Made by a program: the position numbers and the translations under genes. This document shows, one piece after another, positions 1-8,060 of a stretch of 11,387 bases of DNA. Within the stretch, counting starts at the first letter, position 1. Each line of letters starts with the position of its first letter. The notes under the pieces were generated by a model. That model made no database searches. It was given only the letters and a program-made list of their open reading frames with translations, and was not told the DNA's origin. The stretch comes from Bacteroides sp. CAG:927 (GTDB lineage: Bacteria > Bacteroidota > Bacteroidia > Bacteroidales > Muribaculaceae): NCBI GenBank assembly GCA_000431155.1, contig HF985623.1, forward strand, positions 1 to 11,387, in the 5' to 3' direction.

Positions 1-23
1 AAACAACCGCGCACCAATCCTCA

Positions 24-1250
24 TTATTTAATATTCCCGTCATCCATCATTCTGATGATGTCGCCGTTAGCTTTGTCAACCGATGACGAGTCAAGCGACT
101 GCAGGTAAATAATAGTCGTTCGCTCCGAATCATGCCCCATAGCTTTGCTGATAGTTGACACCGACACATTATTTGAGTGTGCTATACTGGCCCAGGCATG
201 ACGGGCCACATACAATGTCAGTTTTGTCTCCAGCCCGAGCATTTCACCTACCTTTCGTATATTTCGGTTCACACGGTAATACGCATTCTCATACTGCCGC
301 TCGTAATCACCATATTCATCAGTAATTATCGGTAGGAGAAAGGATGTTTCATTATTTCCGAAACTGTCAATCAAATTCCTTGTTGCCGGCTCTATTCTCA
401 CACTGAGATGCTGCTTCGTCTTGCTGCGCGAATAAGTCAACACACCGTTACTAATGTCCTTCTTTTTAAGAAAAGCTATGTCAATAAACGACATACCGCG
501 AGTGTAAAAAGCAAACATAAACACCTTGCGTGCAAAATCAAGTGACGGATGGGCGGAGAGATCTATGTCCCGGATTCGTCGTATCGTGTCAAGTGCCACC
601 GCTCGCTTCACTGTTTTATCAACGCCCATATACACATGTTTAAACAGATTGTGAGCCGTCTTAAAGTTCTGTTCTGTAGCACGGTTAAAAATAGTACGCA
701 GATTGCGCATATAAAACGATGTGGAATTACGGCACAATCCACATTTCATCAAAAATTCCTCATATCCGAGAATAAATGTAGGAGTTACATCCTTCCAGTC
801 CACTTCATTGCCCTGCGTGTATCGCAATATGCTATTCAGTGTGGCCTTAAAACGCTTTACCGCAGATCTCTTACCTATTTTCCTCATCTCTTCAATGAGC
901 CTGCGCATGAACCAAACCACTCCCTCAGCAGTACGCGAATCATTAAATGCATTGACCACATCCTGCACCGTATATTTAAAGCCTTTAGCCTCAAACCCGG
1001 CAATCAATACTATTAGTCTTGTCAGGCATTCTTTAAGCGACTCGTTTACTGATACCAGATATTCGATTCTTTTGGCATCTGCCGTGGACGGAATAATTAC
1101 TGAGTTGTGTTCCGCGTCCCATTCTTCATCGCATATATTGATATTTGGGTAAATGCGTTTTACCTGCCGCTGATGAATTATTTGAAAGAAAAGGACACCC
1201 TCCTTTCCTTCTCGGGCTGATGGATTGTATTTAAGTTTTATCGTTGCCAT
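24..1250 (-). CDS. Tyrosine recombinase / site-specific integrase, Bacteroidetes type
   Basis: This 408-residue protein has the three-part build of Bacteroidetes tyrosine recombinases: an N-terminal arm-type DNA-binding region (about 1-85), a SAM-like core-binding domain (about 105-205) and a C-terminal catalytic domain (about 215-400). Catalytic residues visible are R251 (in FYTRGMS), a lysine in the SRSKTK hairpin near 275, R350 in YVARHAW, H373 in GHDSERTT and the nucleophile Y382 in IYLQSL. Y347 stands where many families have the first histidine of HxxR; tyrosine there is, from memory, common in Bacteroidetes members. It cuts and rejoins DNA through a 3'-phosphotyrosine. The length is full and nothing looks broken. 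No phage or conjugation genes lie beside it, so it could be an invertase, a solitary integrase or the edge of an element beyond the window. Its target site cannot be named. No consensus promoter was found upstream. Confidence 0.93.
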   Translation of the reverse strand: MATIKLKYNPSAREGKEGVLFFQIIHQRQVKRIYPNINICDEEWDAEHNSVIIPSTADAKRIEYLVSVNESLKECLTRLIVLIAGFEAKGFKYTVQDVVNAFNDSRTAEGVVWFMRRLIEEMRKIGKRSAVKRFKATLNSILRYTQGNEVDWKDVTPTFILGYEEFLMKCGLCRNSTSFYMRNLRTIFNRATEQNFKTAHNLFKHVYMGVDKTVKRAVALDTIRRIRDIDLSAHPSLDFARKVFMFAFYTRGMSFIDIAFLKKKDISNGVLTYSRSKTKQHLSVRIEPATRNLIDSFGNNETSFLLPIITDEYGDYERQYENAYYRVNRNIRKVGEMLGLETKLTLYVARHAWASIAHSNNVSVSTISKAMGHDSERTTIIYLQSLDSSSVDKANGDIIRMMDDGNIK

Positions 1251-1266
1251 AGGTCAATTGTTGCGT

Positions 1267-1283
1267 TATCTTATTATAAGATA
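1267..1283. repeat. Short inverted repeat upstream of the recombinase gene
   Basis: Perfect 7-bp arms TATCTTA and TAAGATA are separated by 3 bp and end 17 bp before the recombinase start. The small dyad could be an autoregulatory operator or a recombinase core site; no second copy was found in the window. It is AT-rich and short, so chance is possible. Confidence 0.35.
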
Positions 1284-1343
1284 CGGCAAAATGACGCATT
1301 CATGGCTACGATACCGCACATTTCAATGACTCGCAAACAATGC

Positions 1344-1385
1344 AAAAAAACACAAAGTCGCACCACTGCCTTGCAGTGTGCGACT
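1344..1385 (-). terminator. Intrinsic terminator of the efflux operon
   Basis: Read on the minus strand, a 12-13 bp stem (1357-1369 with 1373-1384, one bulged base, extended by A1356:T1385) with a 3-nt loop is followed by TTTGTG and then a run of seven T (1344-1350). It lies about 60 nt past the stop codon of the outer-membrane channel gene. The T-tract is on the minus-strand side only, so it should stop efflux transcripts before they enter the recombinase gene. Confidence 0.85.
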
Positions 1386-1443
1386 CCTACCTTTGATTAC
1401 AACAATCGTTTAAAGGTGTACTATCCTTCTGGCATCACGATTA

Positions 1444-2799
1444 TCATCTTCCTCCTCCGAGTGCGTGATAAAGAGTTATGATACCGGCAATCTCGTCATA
1501 ACGGCATTGCACCTCCAACTGCTGCGCTGCAAGCAAAGATTGCTGTGCCGTCAGCACCTCAAGGTAATTGGTCGGTGAATGGCGCATAAGCAACTCCGTC
1601 TTGACTACCGCATCCTCAAGCAACCCTGTCTGCTCCCTTACATATCCAAGGCGGTCACGGGCAGAAGAAATGTCATTGAGTGCATTATTCACCTCCTTGC
1701 CGGCATCGATGAGCAACTGATTGAAGTTAAGCAATGCAATTTTCCTCTCGGCCTCGGCTATCTTATAGTTTGCCCGAAGCTGTCCGCGGTTGAAAATTGG
1801 TTGAACAAGCTGACCTACGGCATTCAGCAGCCATTGACCGGGATTAACAATGACACCGCCGTTATTGGTAAATCCCACTGTGCCGCCAAGCGTCAGCGAG
1901 GGATAGAATGATGCCCGTGCTTCTCCCACGCCATAATGTGTGCGCGTCAACTCCATCTCTGCCGCACGCACATCCGGGCGGTTTGCCAGAAGCTGCACCG
2001 GCAGTCCGGTTGAAAAATTGTCCGTAAACGATATATTTTCAAAACTTCCTCTTACTATGTCGCATGGTGTCATGCCCAAAATAGCGCAAAGAGAATTCTC
2101 AATTTCCTTACGGCTTTTTTTCATTGCCGCAATATCCGCCTGAAGACCGGCTTTATTGGCTTTTGCCTGCAAAATTCCTGGCTCGTTTGCTCTGCCGGCA
2201 TCTTTGAGCAGCTCCATTACTCTGATTGATTCTGTCCAGTTTGCGAGAGCAGTGTCTGCGATCTCAATCTGGCGGTCGAGCATCATAAGCGAATAATAAG
2301 ATGTCGCTACAGTGGCTACAAGCTGTGTTTTTACTGCTTGCGCTCTTTCAGAAGCAGACACCGCGGCAGCTGCGGCTCCACGCTTTGCTGCTGTAAGACG
2401 GCCGAATATGTCAACCTCCCACGACGCGTTCGCCCCTATATTGCAGGTCTTGCTTGTCAAGCCGTCATATTTTGACACACTGCCATCAGCACCCAAATTT
2501 ATTGAGGGGAAATATGCCAGCCGCGCCGCGCCCAACGATGCCATAGTCTGCTCGGTACGCAACTGTGCCACCTGATAATCGGTGTTGTGTACAAGGGCTG
2601 AGTCAATGAGGCTCTGCAAATATTTATCAGTAAACATCTCGCGCCAATCTATATTGGCAATGGATGTCGTGTCAAGGCCGGGACTCTCTATGCCGTAAAG
2701 ATTTTCATCTACAGCAGTGACCGGCTGATATTTCTTATAGGCTCCGCAGGAACTAAGCATAATTCCTGCAAGAGCTGCAATTATAATTTTATTCTTCAT
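1444..2799 (-). CDS. Outer-membrane efflux channel lipoprotein (TolC/OprM, NodT family)
   Basis: This is the outer-membrane channel of a tripartite RND pump, exporting substrate from the pump and adaptor to the outside. I place the start at the ATG at 2797-2799 (451 residues) rather than 12 codons upstream. The shorter form begins with a clean lipoprotein signal (MKNKII, hydrophobic stretch, LSSC with the lipidated Cys18), whereas the upstream extension lies inside the preceding gene. The body shows the duplicated outer-membrane-factor pattern: Ala-rich helices, TSYYSL in the first half, and LLANRPDVRAAEMEL followed by EARASFYPSLTLGG in the second, both characteristic of NodT-type proteins. 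The ATG overlaps the end of the RND gene by 11 nt, implying coupled translation. It is the last gene before the terminator. Length and signals are normal. Confidence 0.95.
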   Translation of the reverse strand: MKNKIIIAALAGIMLSSCGAYKKYQPVTAVDENLYGIESPGLDTTSIANIDWREMFTDKYLQSLIDSALVHNTDYQVAQLRTEQTMASLGAARLAYFPSINLGADGSVSKYDGLTSKTCNIGANASWEVDIFGRLTAAKRGAAAAAVSASERAQAVKTQLVATVATSYYSLMMLDRQIEIADTALANWTESIRVMELLKDAGRANEPGILQAKANKAGLQADIAAMKKSRKEIENSLCAILGMTPCDIVRGSFENISFTDNFSTGLPVQLLANRPDVRAAEMELTRTHYGVGEARASFYPSLTLGGTVGFTNNGGVIVNPGQWLLNAVGQLVQPIFNRGQLRANYKIAEAERKIALLNFNQLLIDAGKEVNNALNDISSARDRLGYVREQTGLLEDAVVKTELLMRHSPTNYLEVLTAQQSLLAAQQLEVQCRYDEIAGIITLYHALGGGR

Positions 2800-5700
2800 T
2801 TTCTTTCTGTTTTTTGAGGCTGGCCACCCGTTCAAGTTCTGCAGTCATCGCCCAGTCAGGTTTCTGATGCTCCACGGGGCTAAAATGCTCCTGAATTTTC
2901 TGAAACACCATCCATAGCGACGGCACGAGAAACAGCAACGTGAGTGTGCCTACAATCATACCGCCCACGGCTCCCGTACCGAGTGTGGAATTGCCGTTAG
3001 CGCCCACTCCCGAGGCAAACATCAACGGAAGCATACCGAACACCATTGTCAGTGCCGTCATCAAAATTGGACGCAAACGCGCTTTTGCAGCACCGATGGC
3101 CGCCTGCTTGAGCGTCATGCCACTCTTGCGGCGTTCACCGGCATATTCAGTGATAAGTATTGCTGTCTTTGCAAGAAGTCCTATCAGCATGATAAGACCG
3201 GTTTGCAGGTAAATGTTGTTCTCAAGTCCAAACAATTTGGCAAAAAGGAAACTGCCCATCAGTCCGCACGGTATGGATATTATCACTACAAGCGGCATAA
3301 CCAGACTCTCATACAGTCCGGCAAGAATCAAGAACACGAGCACGGTACACAAAGCGAATATCACCGTCACATTGTTTCCTGTAGATGCCTCTTCACGGCT
3401 GATACCGCCAAGCTCATAGCCATAGTTTCGCGGAAGCACTTTCTCCGCAGTTTCTGCAATAGCATTGAGCGCGTCACCTGAACTGTATCCGGGTGCAGCC
3501 GTACCGCTTATCGCTATTGAGTTATATAGGTTAAATCGCGACAACGACTGAGGTCCGTAGGTTTTGGTCAACGTGACGAACTGCGACAATGGAGCCATCT
3601 CGCCATTGCCCGTGCGCACATAAAAATGCTTTACTGATTCAGGGGTCACTCTTGTTGCGGGATCTGACTGAATCATAACGCGGTACAATTTGCCGAAACG
3701 GTTAAAGTTTGACACATATCCGCCACCGAAATATCCGGCCATGGTCGATAGTACCTGCGCCGGCGAAACGCCCGAACGCTCGCACTGCGCCGCATCAATA
3801 TCCACCCAGAACTGTGGATATTTAGTATCAAAAGCCGAGTAAGCCATCGCAATCTCGGGACGGCTGTTCAGCTCGCCCACAAATTCATCTGCTATCCGTT
3901 TGAACTCATTTATGTCACCCCCTGCCCTGTCTTGAAGATAGAGGTCAAAACCGCTGCTCATACCATAACCGGGAATCATAGGCGGTGTAGCCACAAAGAA
4001 ATCCGCATCAGGCATGGAATCGGCCATGGCATAAAGTTGTCCCATGATTGCCCCCACACTCTCATTTTCATCTTTTCGTTCATCCCAATGTTTGAGTGAA
4101 AAAAAGAATATGCCCGTTGACGGACCCGTTCCTGAAAACGAGAATCCGCTTACCCCGCCACGGTATTCAATACCCGCAATATTTGCGGTCTGGCGGTCTA
4201 TATCCTGTATCACTTCACGTGTTCTAAACGCCGATGTGCCCGGCTTGGTGTTCAGAGACAGAATCACAGTGCCTGTATCTTCATCAGGCACAAAACCGGT
4301 AGGCGTGGTACGCATGAACCATACAAGCAAACCGATACCGGCAAACAGTACGGCAAAAGCTGCTACTGGACGGCGAACGAAAAACAGTACACCGTTTTTG
4401 TATCTCTCCAAAATGGCATTGAACGAGGCATTGTAAGCCTTGCGGACACGTGCGGAGAACCCTTTATCGCCATCAGCCGGCCGCATCATTAGCGCACAAA
4501 GTGCCGGCGAAAGTGTAAGAGCGTTAATCGCCGACAAGCCTACAGCCACCGCCATTGTTATACCAAATTGTTTGTAAAACGCGCCTGATGTACCTCCCAT
4601 CATGGATGTAGGAATAAACACCGCCATGAAAATAATGGTTGACACCACAATTGCCGATGTTATGCCATTCATGGCATCGTTGGTCGCCATATACGATGAT
4701 TTGTAACCGGCATCAAATTTTGACTGTACCGCTTCAACCACTATAATGGCATTATCCACCACCGTACCGATGGCAAGCACAAGAGCAAAGAGCGTAAGCA
4801 GGTTGATCGAGAACCCGGCTATAGCCATAAATCCAAACGTGCCGATTACCGACACGAATATAGCTATTGTCGGTATCATGGTTGCTTTGAAGTCCTGAAG
4901 GAAAATATAAACCACAAGAACCACCAGGACAATTGAAATCACAAGAGCCCATATTACCTCATGAATAGAGGCATAGAGGAAACGGTTTGTATCGCTCATG
5001 GTGACGAATTCCAATTCCTTGGGAAGGTCCTTTGAGCATTCGTCCAAGACTTTGTCAATCTCGTTGATTACCTGCGATGCATTGGAGCCGGCTGTCTGAT
5101 ACACTGAGAGCATTGATGAAGGCTGGCCGTTCAGAGTGCCGGTGAAATTGTAGTCCTCGTCTCCGAGTTCTATATCCGCCACATCTTTCAGCCTCAGGAT
5201 TTCACCGTCAGGCAACGATTTCACAACTATATTGCCAAACTCTTCTACAGTTGAGAAGCGTCCGCGATACTTCATGGTATATACGTTGGCATTGTTATGG
5301 TTCTCGCCGAAAGAACCGGTGGCGGCCTCAATGTTCTGTCCCGCGAGCAATGCTGAAATATCGTCCGGGATAAGACGGTATTGAGCCATGCGGTCAGGTT
5401 TCAGCCACAGTCTCATGCTATATTGTGACCCGTAAAACATTACCTTGCCCACACCCTGCACTCGCTTGAGCTGTGGCTCTACATTGATTTTCATGTAGTT
5501 GTTCAGAAACTGAGGGGTATAGCGTCCCTCAGGATCATACAGCGCGATGGTTTTAAGCTCCGCATTCTGCTGTTTTTCAGTCGTGATACCAATCTGTACC
5601 ACTTCGGCAGGCAGAAGGCTTTGGGCAGTGGCGACACGGTTCTGCACATTGACAGCAGCCATGTCGGGGTTAGTGCCCTGCTTAAAATAAATCATGAGCG

Positions 5701-5968
5701 ATGCATTACCGTCATTTGAGGCATCCGAAGTAATATATGTCATGCCTTCTACACCGTTTATCGCTTCTTCCAGCGGCACCACTACACTCTTCTGCACAGT
5801 TTCAGCATTCGCACCGGGATAACTTGCCCATACATTTACCGTTGGCGGCGCGATGTCGGGATATTGCTCTACCGGCAGAGTCATAAGTCCCACCATACCA
5901 AGAAGCATGATGGTTACTGATATTACGATTGACAGTATGGGTCGGTCAATAAAAAATTTAAGTTTCAT
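2789..5968 (-). CDS. RND efflux pump inner-membrane subunit (AcrB/HAE1-like)
   Basis: This 1059-residue proton-driven multidrug transporter has the usual length and order: an N-terminal membrane helix (FFIDRPILSIVISV), a porter loop with LPVEQYPDIAPPTV, helices 2-7, a second porter loop and helices 8-12. It should take up drugs from the inner membrane or periplasm and pass them to the adaptor and channel. Proton-relay residues can be located by comparison with AcrB: K934 in GLLAKTAILITEYA (AcrB K940) and the arginine in ARLRPILMTALTM (AcrB R971). The helix-4 acidic pair, AcrB D407-D408, is D405-N406 here (VVDNAIIVVE), so the second aspartate is replaced by asparagine through GAT AAT codons. 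The gene is otherwise intact. Its ATG overlaps the stop of the adaptor gene by 4 nt (ATGA). Substrate is unknown. Confidence 0.97.
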   Translation of the reverse strand: MKLKFFIDRPILSIVISVTIMLLGMVGLMTLPVEQYPDIAPPTVNVWASYPGANAETVQKSVVVPLEEAINGVEGMTYITSDASNDGNASLMIYFKQGTNPDMAAVNVQNRVATAQSLLPAEVVQIGITTEKQQNAELKTIALYDPEGRYTPQFLNNYMKINVEPQLKRVQGVGKVMFYGSQYSMRLWLKPDRMAQYRLIPDDISALLAGQNIEAATGSFGENHNNANVYTMKYRGRFSTVEEFGNIVVKSLPDGEILRLKDVADIELGDEDYNFTGTLNGQPSSMLSVYQTAGSNASQVINEIDKVLDECSKDLPKELEFVTMSDTNRFLYASIHEVIWALVISIVLVVLVVYIFLQDFKATMIPTIAIFVSVIGTFGFMAIAGFSINLLTLFALVLAIGTVVDNAIIVVEAVQSKFDAGYKSSYMATNDAMNGITSAIVVSTIIFMAVFIPTSMMGGTSGAFYKQFGITMAVAVGLSAINALTLSPALCALMMRPADGDKGFSARVRKAYNASFNAILERYKNGVLFFVRRPVAAFAVLFAGIGLLVWFMRTTPTGFVPDEDTGTVILSLNTKPGTSAFRTREVIQDIDRQTANIAGIEYRGGVSGFSFSGTGPSTGIFFFSLKHWDERKDENESVGAIMGQLYAMADSMPDADFFVATPPMIPGYGMSSGFDLYLQDRAGGDINEFKRIADEFVGELNSRPEIAMAYSAFDTKYPQFWVDIDAAQCERSGVSPAQVLSTMAGYFGGGYVSNFNRFGKLYRVMIQSDPATRVTPESVKHFYVRTGNGEMAPLSQFVTLTKTYGPQSLSRFNLYNSIAISGTAAPGYSSGDALNAIAETAEKVLPRNYGYELGGISREEASTGNNVTVIFALCTVLVFLILAGLYESLVMPLVVIISIPCGLMGSFLFAKLFGLENNIYLQTGLIMLIGLLAKTAILITEYAGERRKSGMTLKQAAIGAAKARLRPILMTALTMVFGMLPLMFASGVGANGNSTLGTGAVGGMIVGTLTLLFLVPSLWMVFQKIQEHFSPVEHQKPDWAMTAELERVASLKKQKENEE

Positions 5969-7074
5969 TCCGCTGCGTTTCTTGTTTTGATTTCTTGTCC
6001 GTCGTGAAGTGTGCCAACGCCTTCGGTAACAATTTTGTCTCCGGCGTTAAGACCTGAGGTCACGATATAACTGTTGCCGTCGTCTATATGCAGCACTTCT
6101 ATCTCCACTGATTCGGCCTTGCCGCCTACCACGCGGTAAACATATATCTTGTCCTGAATCTCATAGGTGGCGTTTCTGGGTATAACTATGGCATTGCGTT
6201 CGGTATGTGGCATCATAATGTTGCCGGTACTGCCGCTGAGCAACAGCCGTTCCGGATTATGGAACACAGCCTTTATCCTGACCGCACCTGTCTGCGGATT
6301 CACAATTCCGCTAAGTGTCTCTATCTTGCCGGTGTGTTGATACACGTTTCCGTCACTGAGTGACAGGGATACAACCGGAAACGATTCCAATGTCTTTGTC
6401 CGTGAACCGTACTTGCGCATAAGCCCCTGCAGCTCTTTTTCCGACATAGAGAAATAAACCCACATTTCCTCATTATCGCTCACCGAAGTAAGGGGCTGTG
6501 ACATTTGAGGCGACACGAGTGTCCCCACTCGGTATGGCAACACTCCTACCGAACCTTTTACAGGGCTTTTAATTTCGGTATAGGACAAATTGTTTCGTGC
6601 GTCAATAAGCGCTGCTTTAGCCTGTTCCAAAGCCGCCTCGCTTGCTGTCAGTGTATTTTGTGCGGTTTGCAATTCATATTCAGAAATCACTTTCCCTTCA
6701 TAAAGAGCTTTCTTGCTGTTGCGCTCAAGTCGTGCTGTGGCAACCTGACTTTCTGCCGCGCGGACATTGGCAGCCGCAATCCTCACTGCTGCCTGATATG
6801 GCACCTGATCTATCACAAACAGCAATTGACCGGCTTTGACCTCATCGCCTTCTTTCACACAAATACGTGTAAGCTTTCCCGAAATCTGAGGATAAATCTC
6901 AACATCCTGACGACCTTCTATGGTCGCCGAATACTTCTCTGTTATCGCTACAGAGTCTGTCGGCGAAACTGCCATAACAGGCAGTTCCCGTTGTTCTTCG
7001 CCATTCTGCCCGCTGTTGCAGCCCGCTGCGAGCAGCGAACAGAATATGGCTGTAAGCATAATTTTTTTGCACAT
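5965..7074 (-). CDS. RND efflux periplasmic adaptor lipoprotein (membrane fusion protein, AcrA/HlyD family)
   Basis: This 369-residue protein bridges the pump and the outer-membrane channel. The N-terminus is a lipoprotein signal with lipobox LAAGC (Cys19), so it should be anchored in the inner membrane facing the periplasm. Then come the first lipoyl half (ISGKLTRICVKEGDEVKAGQLL, about 65-90), an alpha-helical hairpin rich in Ala/Glu/Gln (about 95-160), the second lipoyl half (YTEIKSPVKGSVGVL), beta-barrel segments and a membrane-proximal domain. It is the first gene of the efflux operon; the stop overlaps the RND start by 4 nt. The start ATG at 7072-7074 has no clear Shine-Dalgarno sequence, as is usual in this phylum. 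A candidate promoter lies about 40 nt upstream. Confidence 0.96.
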   Translation of the reverse strand: MCKKIMLTAIFCSLLAAGCNSGQNGEEQRELPVMAVSPTDSVAITEKYSATIEGRQDVEIYPQISGKLTRICVKEGDEVKAGQLLFVIDQVPYQAAVRIAAANVRAAESQVATARLERNSKKALYEGKVISEYELQTAQNTLTASEAALEQAKAALIDARNNLSYTEIKSPVKGSVGVLPYRVGTLVSPQMSQPLTSVSDNEEMWVYFSMSEKELQGLMRKYGSRTKTLESFPVVSLSLSDGNVYQHTGKIETLSGIVNPQTGAVRIKAVFHNPERLLLSGSTGNIMMPHTERNAIVIPRNATYEIQDKIYVYRVVGGKAESVEIEVLHIDDGNSYIVTSGLNAGDKIVTEGVGTLHDGQEIKTRNAAE

Positions 7075-7111
7075 ATATGGTAAGATTGACTGTTATTTCA
7101 AAAAACGTCTG

Positions 7112-7119
7112 CAAAGTTA
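7112..7119 (-). promoter_or_regulatory. Candidate -7 element of the efflux operon promoter
   Basis: The minus strand reads TAACTTTG, an exact match to the Bacteroidetes -7 consensus TAnnTTTG, placed to give a leader of roughly 30 nt before the adaptor gene. No TTTG -33 element exists at the expected distance on the minus strand (around 7139-7144). Instead one copy of the 15-bp direct repeat occupies that place, which suggests an activator-dependent promoter (inference). Confidence 0.6.
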
Positions 7120-7135
7120 CTCCAATTTTTTCTGC

Positions 7136-7177
7136 CGACACTTTTCATAATAATGCGATTTTCGACACTTTTCATAA
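7136..7177. repeat. Perfect 15-bp direct repeat, probable operator for the AraC-family regulator
   Basis: CGACACTTTTCATAA occurs at 7136-7150 and again, unchanged, at 7163-7177: a 27-bp period with a 12-bp gap. The pair lies between the divergent efflux and araC-like genes. The copy at 7136 sits in the -33 region of the efflux promoter; the copy at 7163 ends 4 bp before the TTTG of the regulator's own promoter. AraC-family proteins typically bind tandem half-sites in one orientation, so this is the natural binding site candidate for the gene at 7246. Confidence 0.7.
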
Positions 7178-7181
7178 CAAA

Positions 7182-7215
7182 TTTGACGCTACATACTGTT
7201 TTATTATTATTTTTG
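7182..7215 (+). promoter_or_regulatory. Candidate promoter of the araC-like/reductase operon
   Basis: TTTG at 7182-7185 (in the palindrome CAAATTTG) and TATTTTTG at 7208-7215 match the Bacteroidetes -33 and -7 elements with a 22-bp gap, slightly longer than usual. Transcription would start around 7222, leaving a leader of about 25 nt before the ATG at 7246. The region is very AT-rich, so the exact -7 box is less certain. Confidence 0.5.
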
Positions 7216-7245
7216 TTTCACAAATGATAATTAGGCATATTTAGC

Positions 7246-8049
7246 ATGGAGCATATTTGTAAAATCGGGGAATCCCCGCTGTATGAAATTGACACAATAC
7301 ATGAAACAATGCCGCCGGTGTGGACTGTTGCCTACTGTCTTGAAGGATCCGCCTGCTTATCTGTGTTTTCAGATATACTCCCATTCACTAAAGGAAGCGG
7401 TGTGATAATAACCAATGACATGTTCCCGAATGTCTCGGACAGGACCCCTGATTTTAAAGCTTTCTATCTGATAATCGACCGCAACTTTGCCGAGAACGCC
7501 ACCTACAATATGCCCAATGCTTTTTTTGATGCCATATATATCCAACCGGTTTTGAAAATAGACAGTATCGCGTTACCGTGGATAAGACTTATAAAGTCGG
7601 TCATTGGCACTGATGCCGGATACCGAAGCGAAATTATCTCGTCACTGCTGCATGGCTTTATTCTTGATTTTTTCAGCCAATGGGAAATAACCTATGGCAA
7701 GAGCACTCTGAACAAGGAACGCACTCATGCTGATAAAATCTGCTCGATATTCTACAATCTTGTCGCTGACAATTTCCGGGAACACCATGACACGGCATAT
7801 TATGCTGACCGGCTAAACATCACTCCCAACTATCTGGCTATGCTGATACGGCAAATCTGCTTTGAAAGCCCCAAGGAAGCCATAAATCGACAATTGGTTT
7901 TGGAGATAAAGCACCTTCTCCGCACATCTTCGTTGTCAATAGAGCAGATTTCGCACCAACTCCATTTCAACACGCCCTCATACTTGTGCCGTTTTTTCCG
8001 CAAACACACCGGTATGTCACTCTCAGAATTCCGTAAACAGCAATTATAA
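7246..8049 (+). CDS. AraC-family transcriptional regulator
   Basis: This 267-residue protein has an N-terminal sensing domain (about 1-150) that I cannot assign to a ligand. The C-terminal AraC/XylS DNA-binding domain has two helix-turn-helix units: one about 180-213 (YADRLNITPNYLAMLIRQ) and one about 229-256 (LSIEQISHQLHFNTPSYLCRFFRK, then HTGMSLSEFRK). The second unit and its tail match the family signature well. It is divergent from the efflux operon, with the 15-bp direct repeat between them, and the reductase gene follows after 11 nt. The simplest reading is a local regulator, most likely an activator, of the efflux operon and of its own operon in response to an exported or reduced compound. 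The ATG at 7246 follows the candidate promoter by about 30 nt; no strong Shine-Dalgarno sequence is present. Confidence 0.93.
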   Translation: MEHICKIGESPLYEIDTIHETMPPVWTVAYCLEGSACLSVFSDILPFTKGSGVIITNDMFPNVSDRTPDFKAFYLIIDRNFAENATYNMPNAFFDAIYIQPVLKIDSIALPWIRLIKSVIGTDAGYRSEIISSLLHGFILDFFSQWEITYGKSTLNKERTHADKICSIFYNLVADNFREHHDTAYYADRLNITPNYLAMLIRQICFESPKEAINRQLVLEIKHLLRTSSLSIEQISHQLHFNTPSYLCRFFRKHTGMSLSEFRKQQL

Positions 8050-8060
8050 ACACAATAATC

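Noticed and set aside
549..1152. Plus-strand open frames across the recombinase gene
   Set aside because: They are antisense to a full-length recombinase with all catalytic residues and have no recognisable domains.
2800..2835. Longer start for the outer-membrane channel, adding 12 residues
   Set aside because: The extension lies inside the RND gene and would displace the lipoprotein signal peptide; the ATG at 2797-2799 gives a clean lipobox.
6505..7150. Plus-strand open frames over the adaptor gene and its upstream region
   Set aside because: They are shadows of the adaptor gene and run into the divergent promoter region; no family resemblance.
7136..7177. Possible CRISPR-like or tandem repeat array
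   Set aside because: Only two copies with a 12-bp gap occur, and no cas gene is present; an operator explains it better.
7112..7215. Invertible promoter between the efflux and regulator genes
   Set aside because: The repeats here are direct, not inverted, and no inverted pair flanks the promoters.
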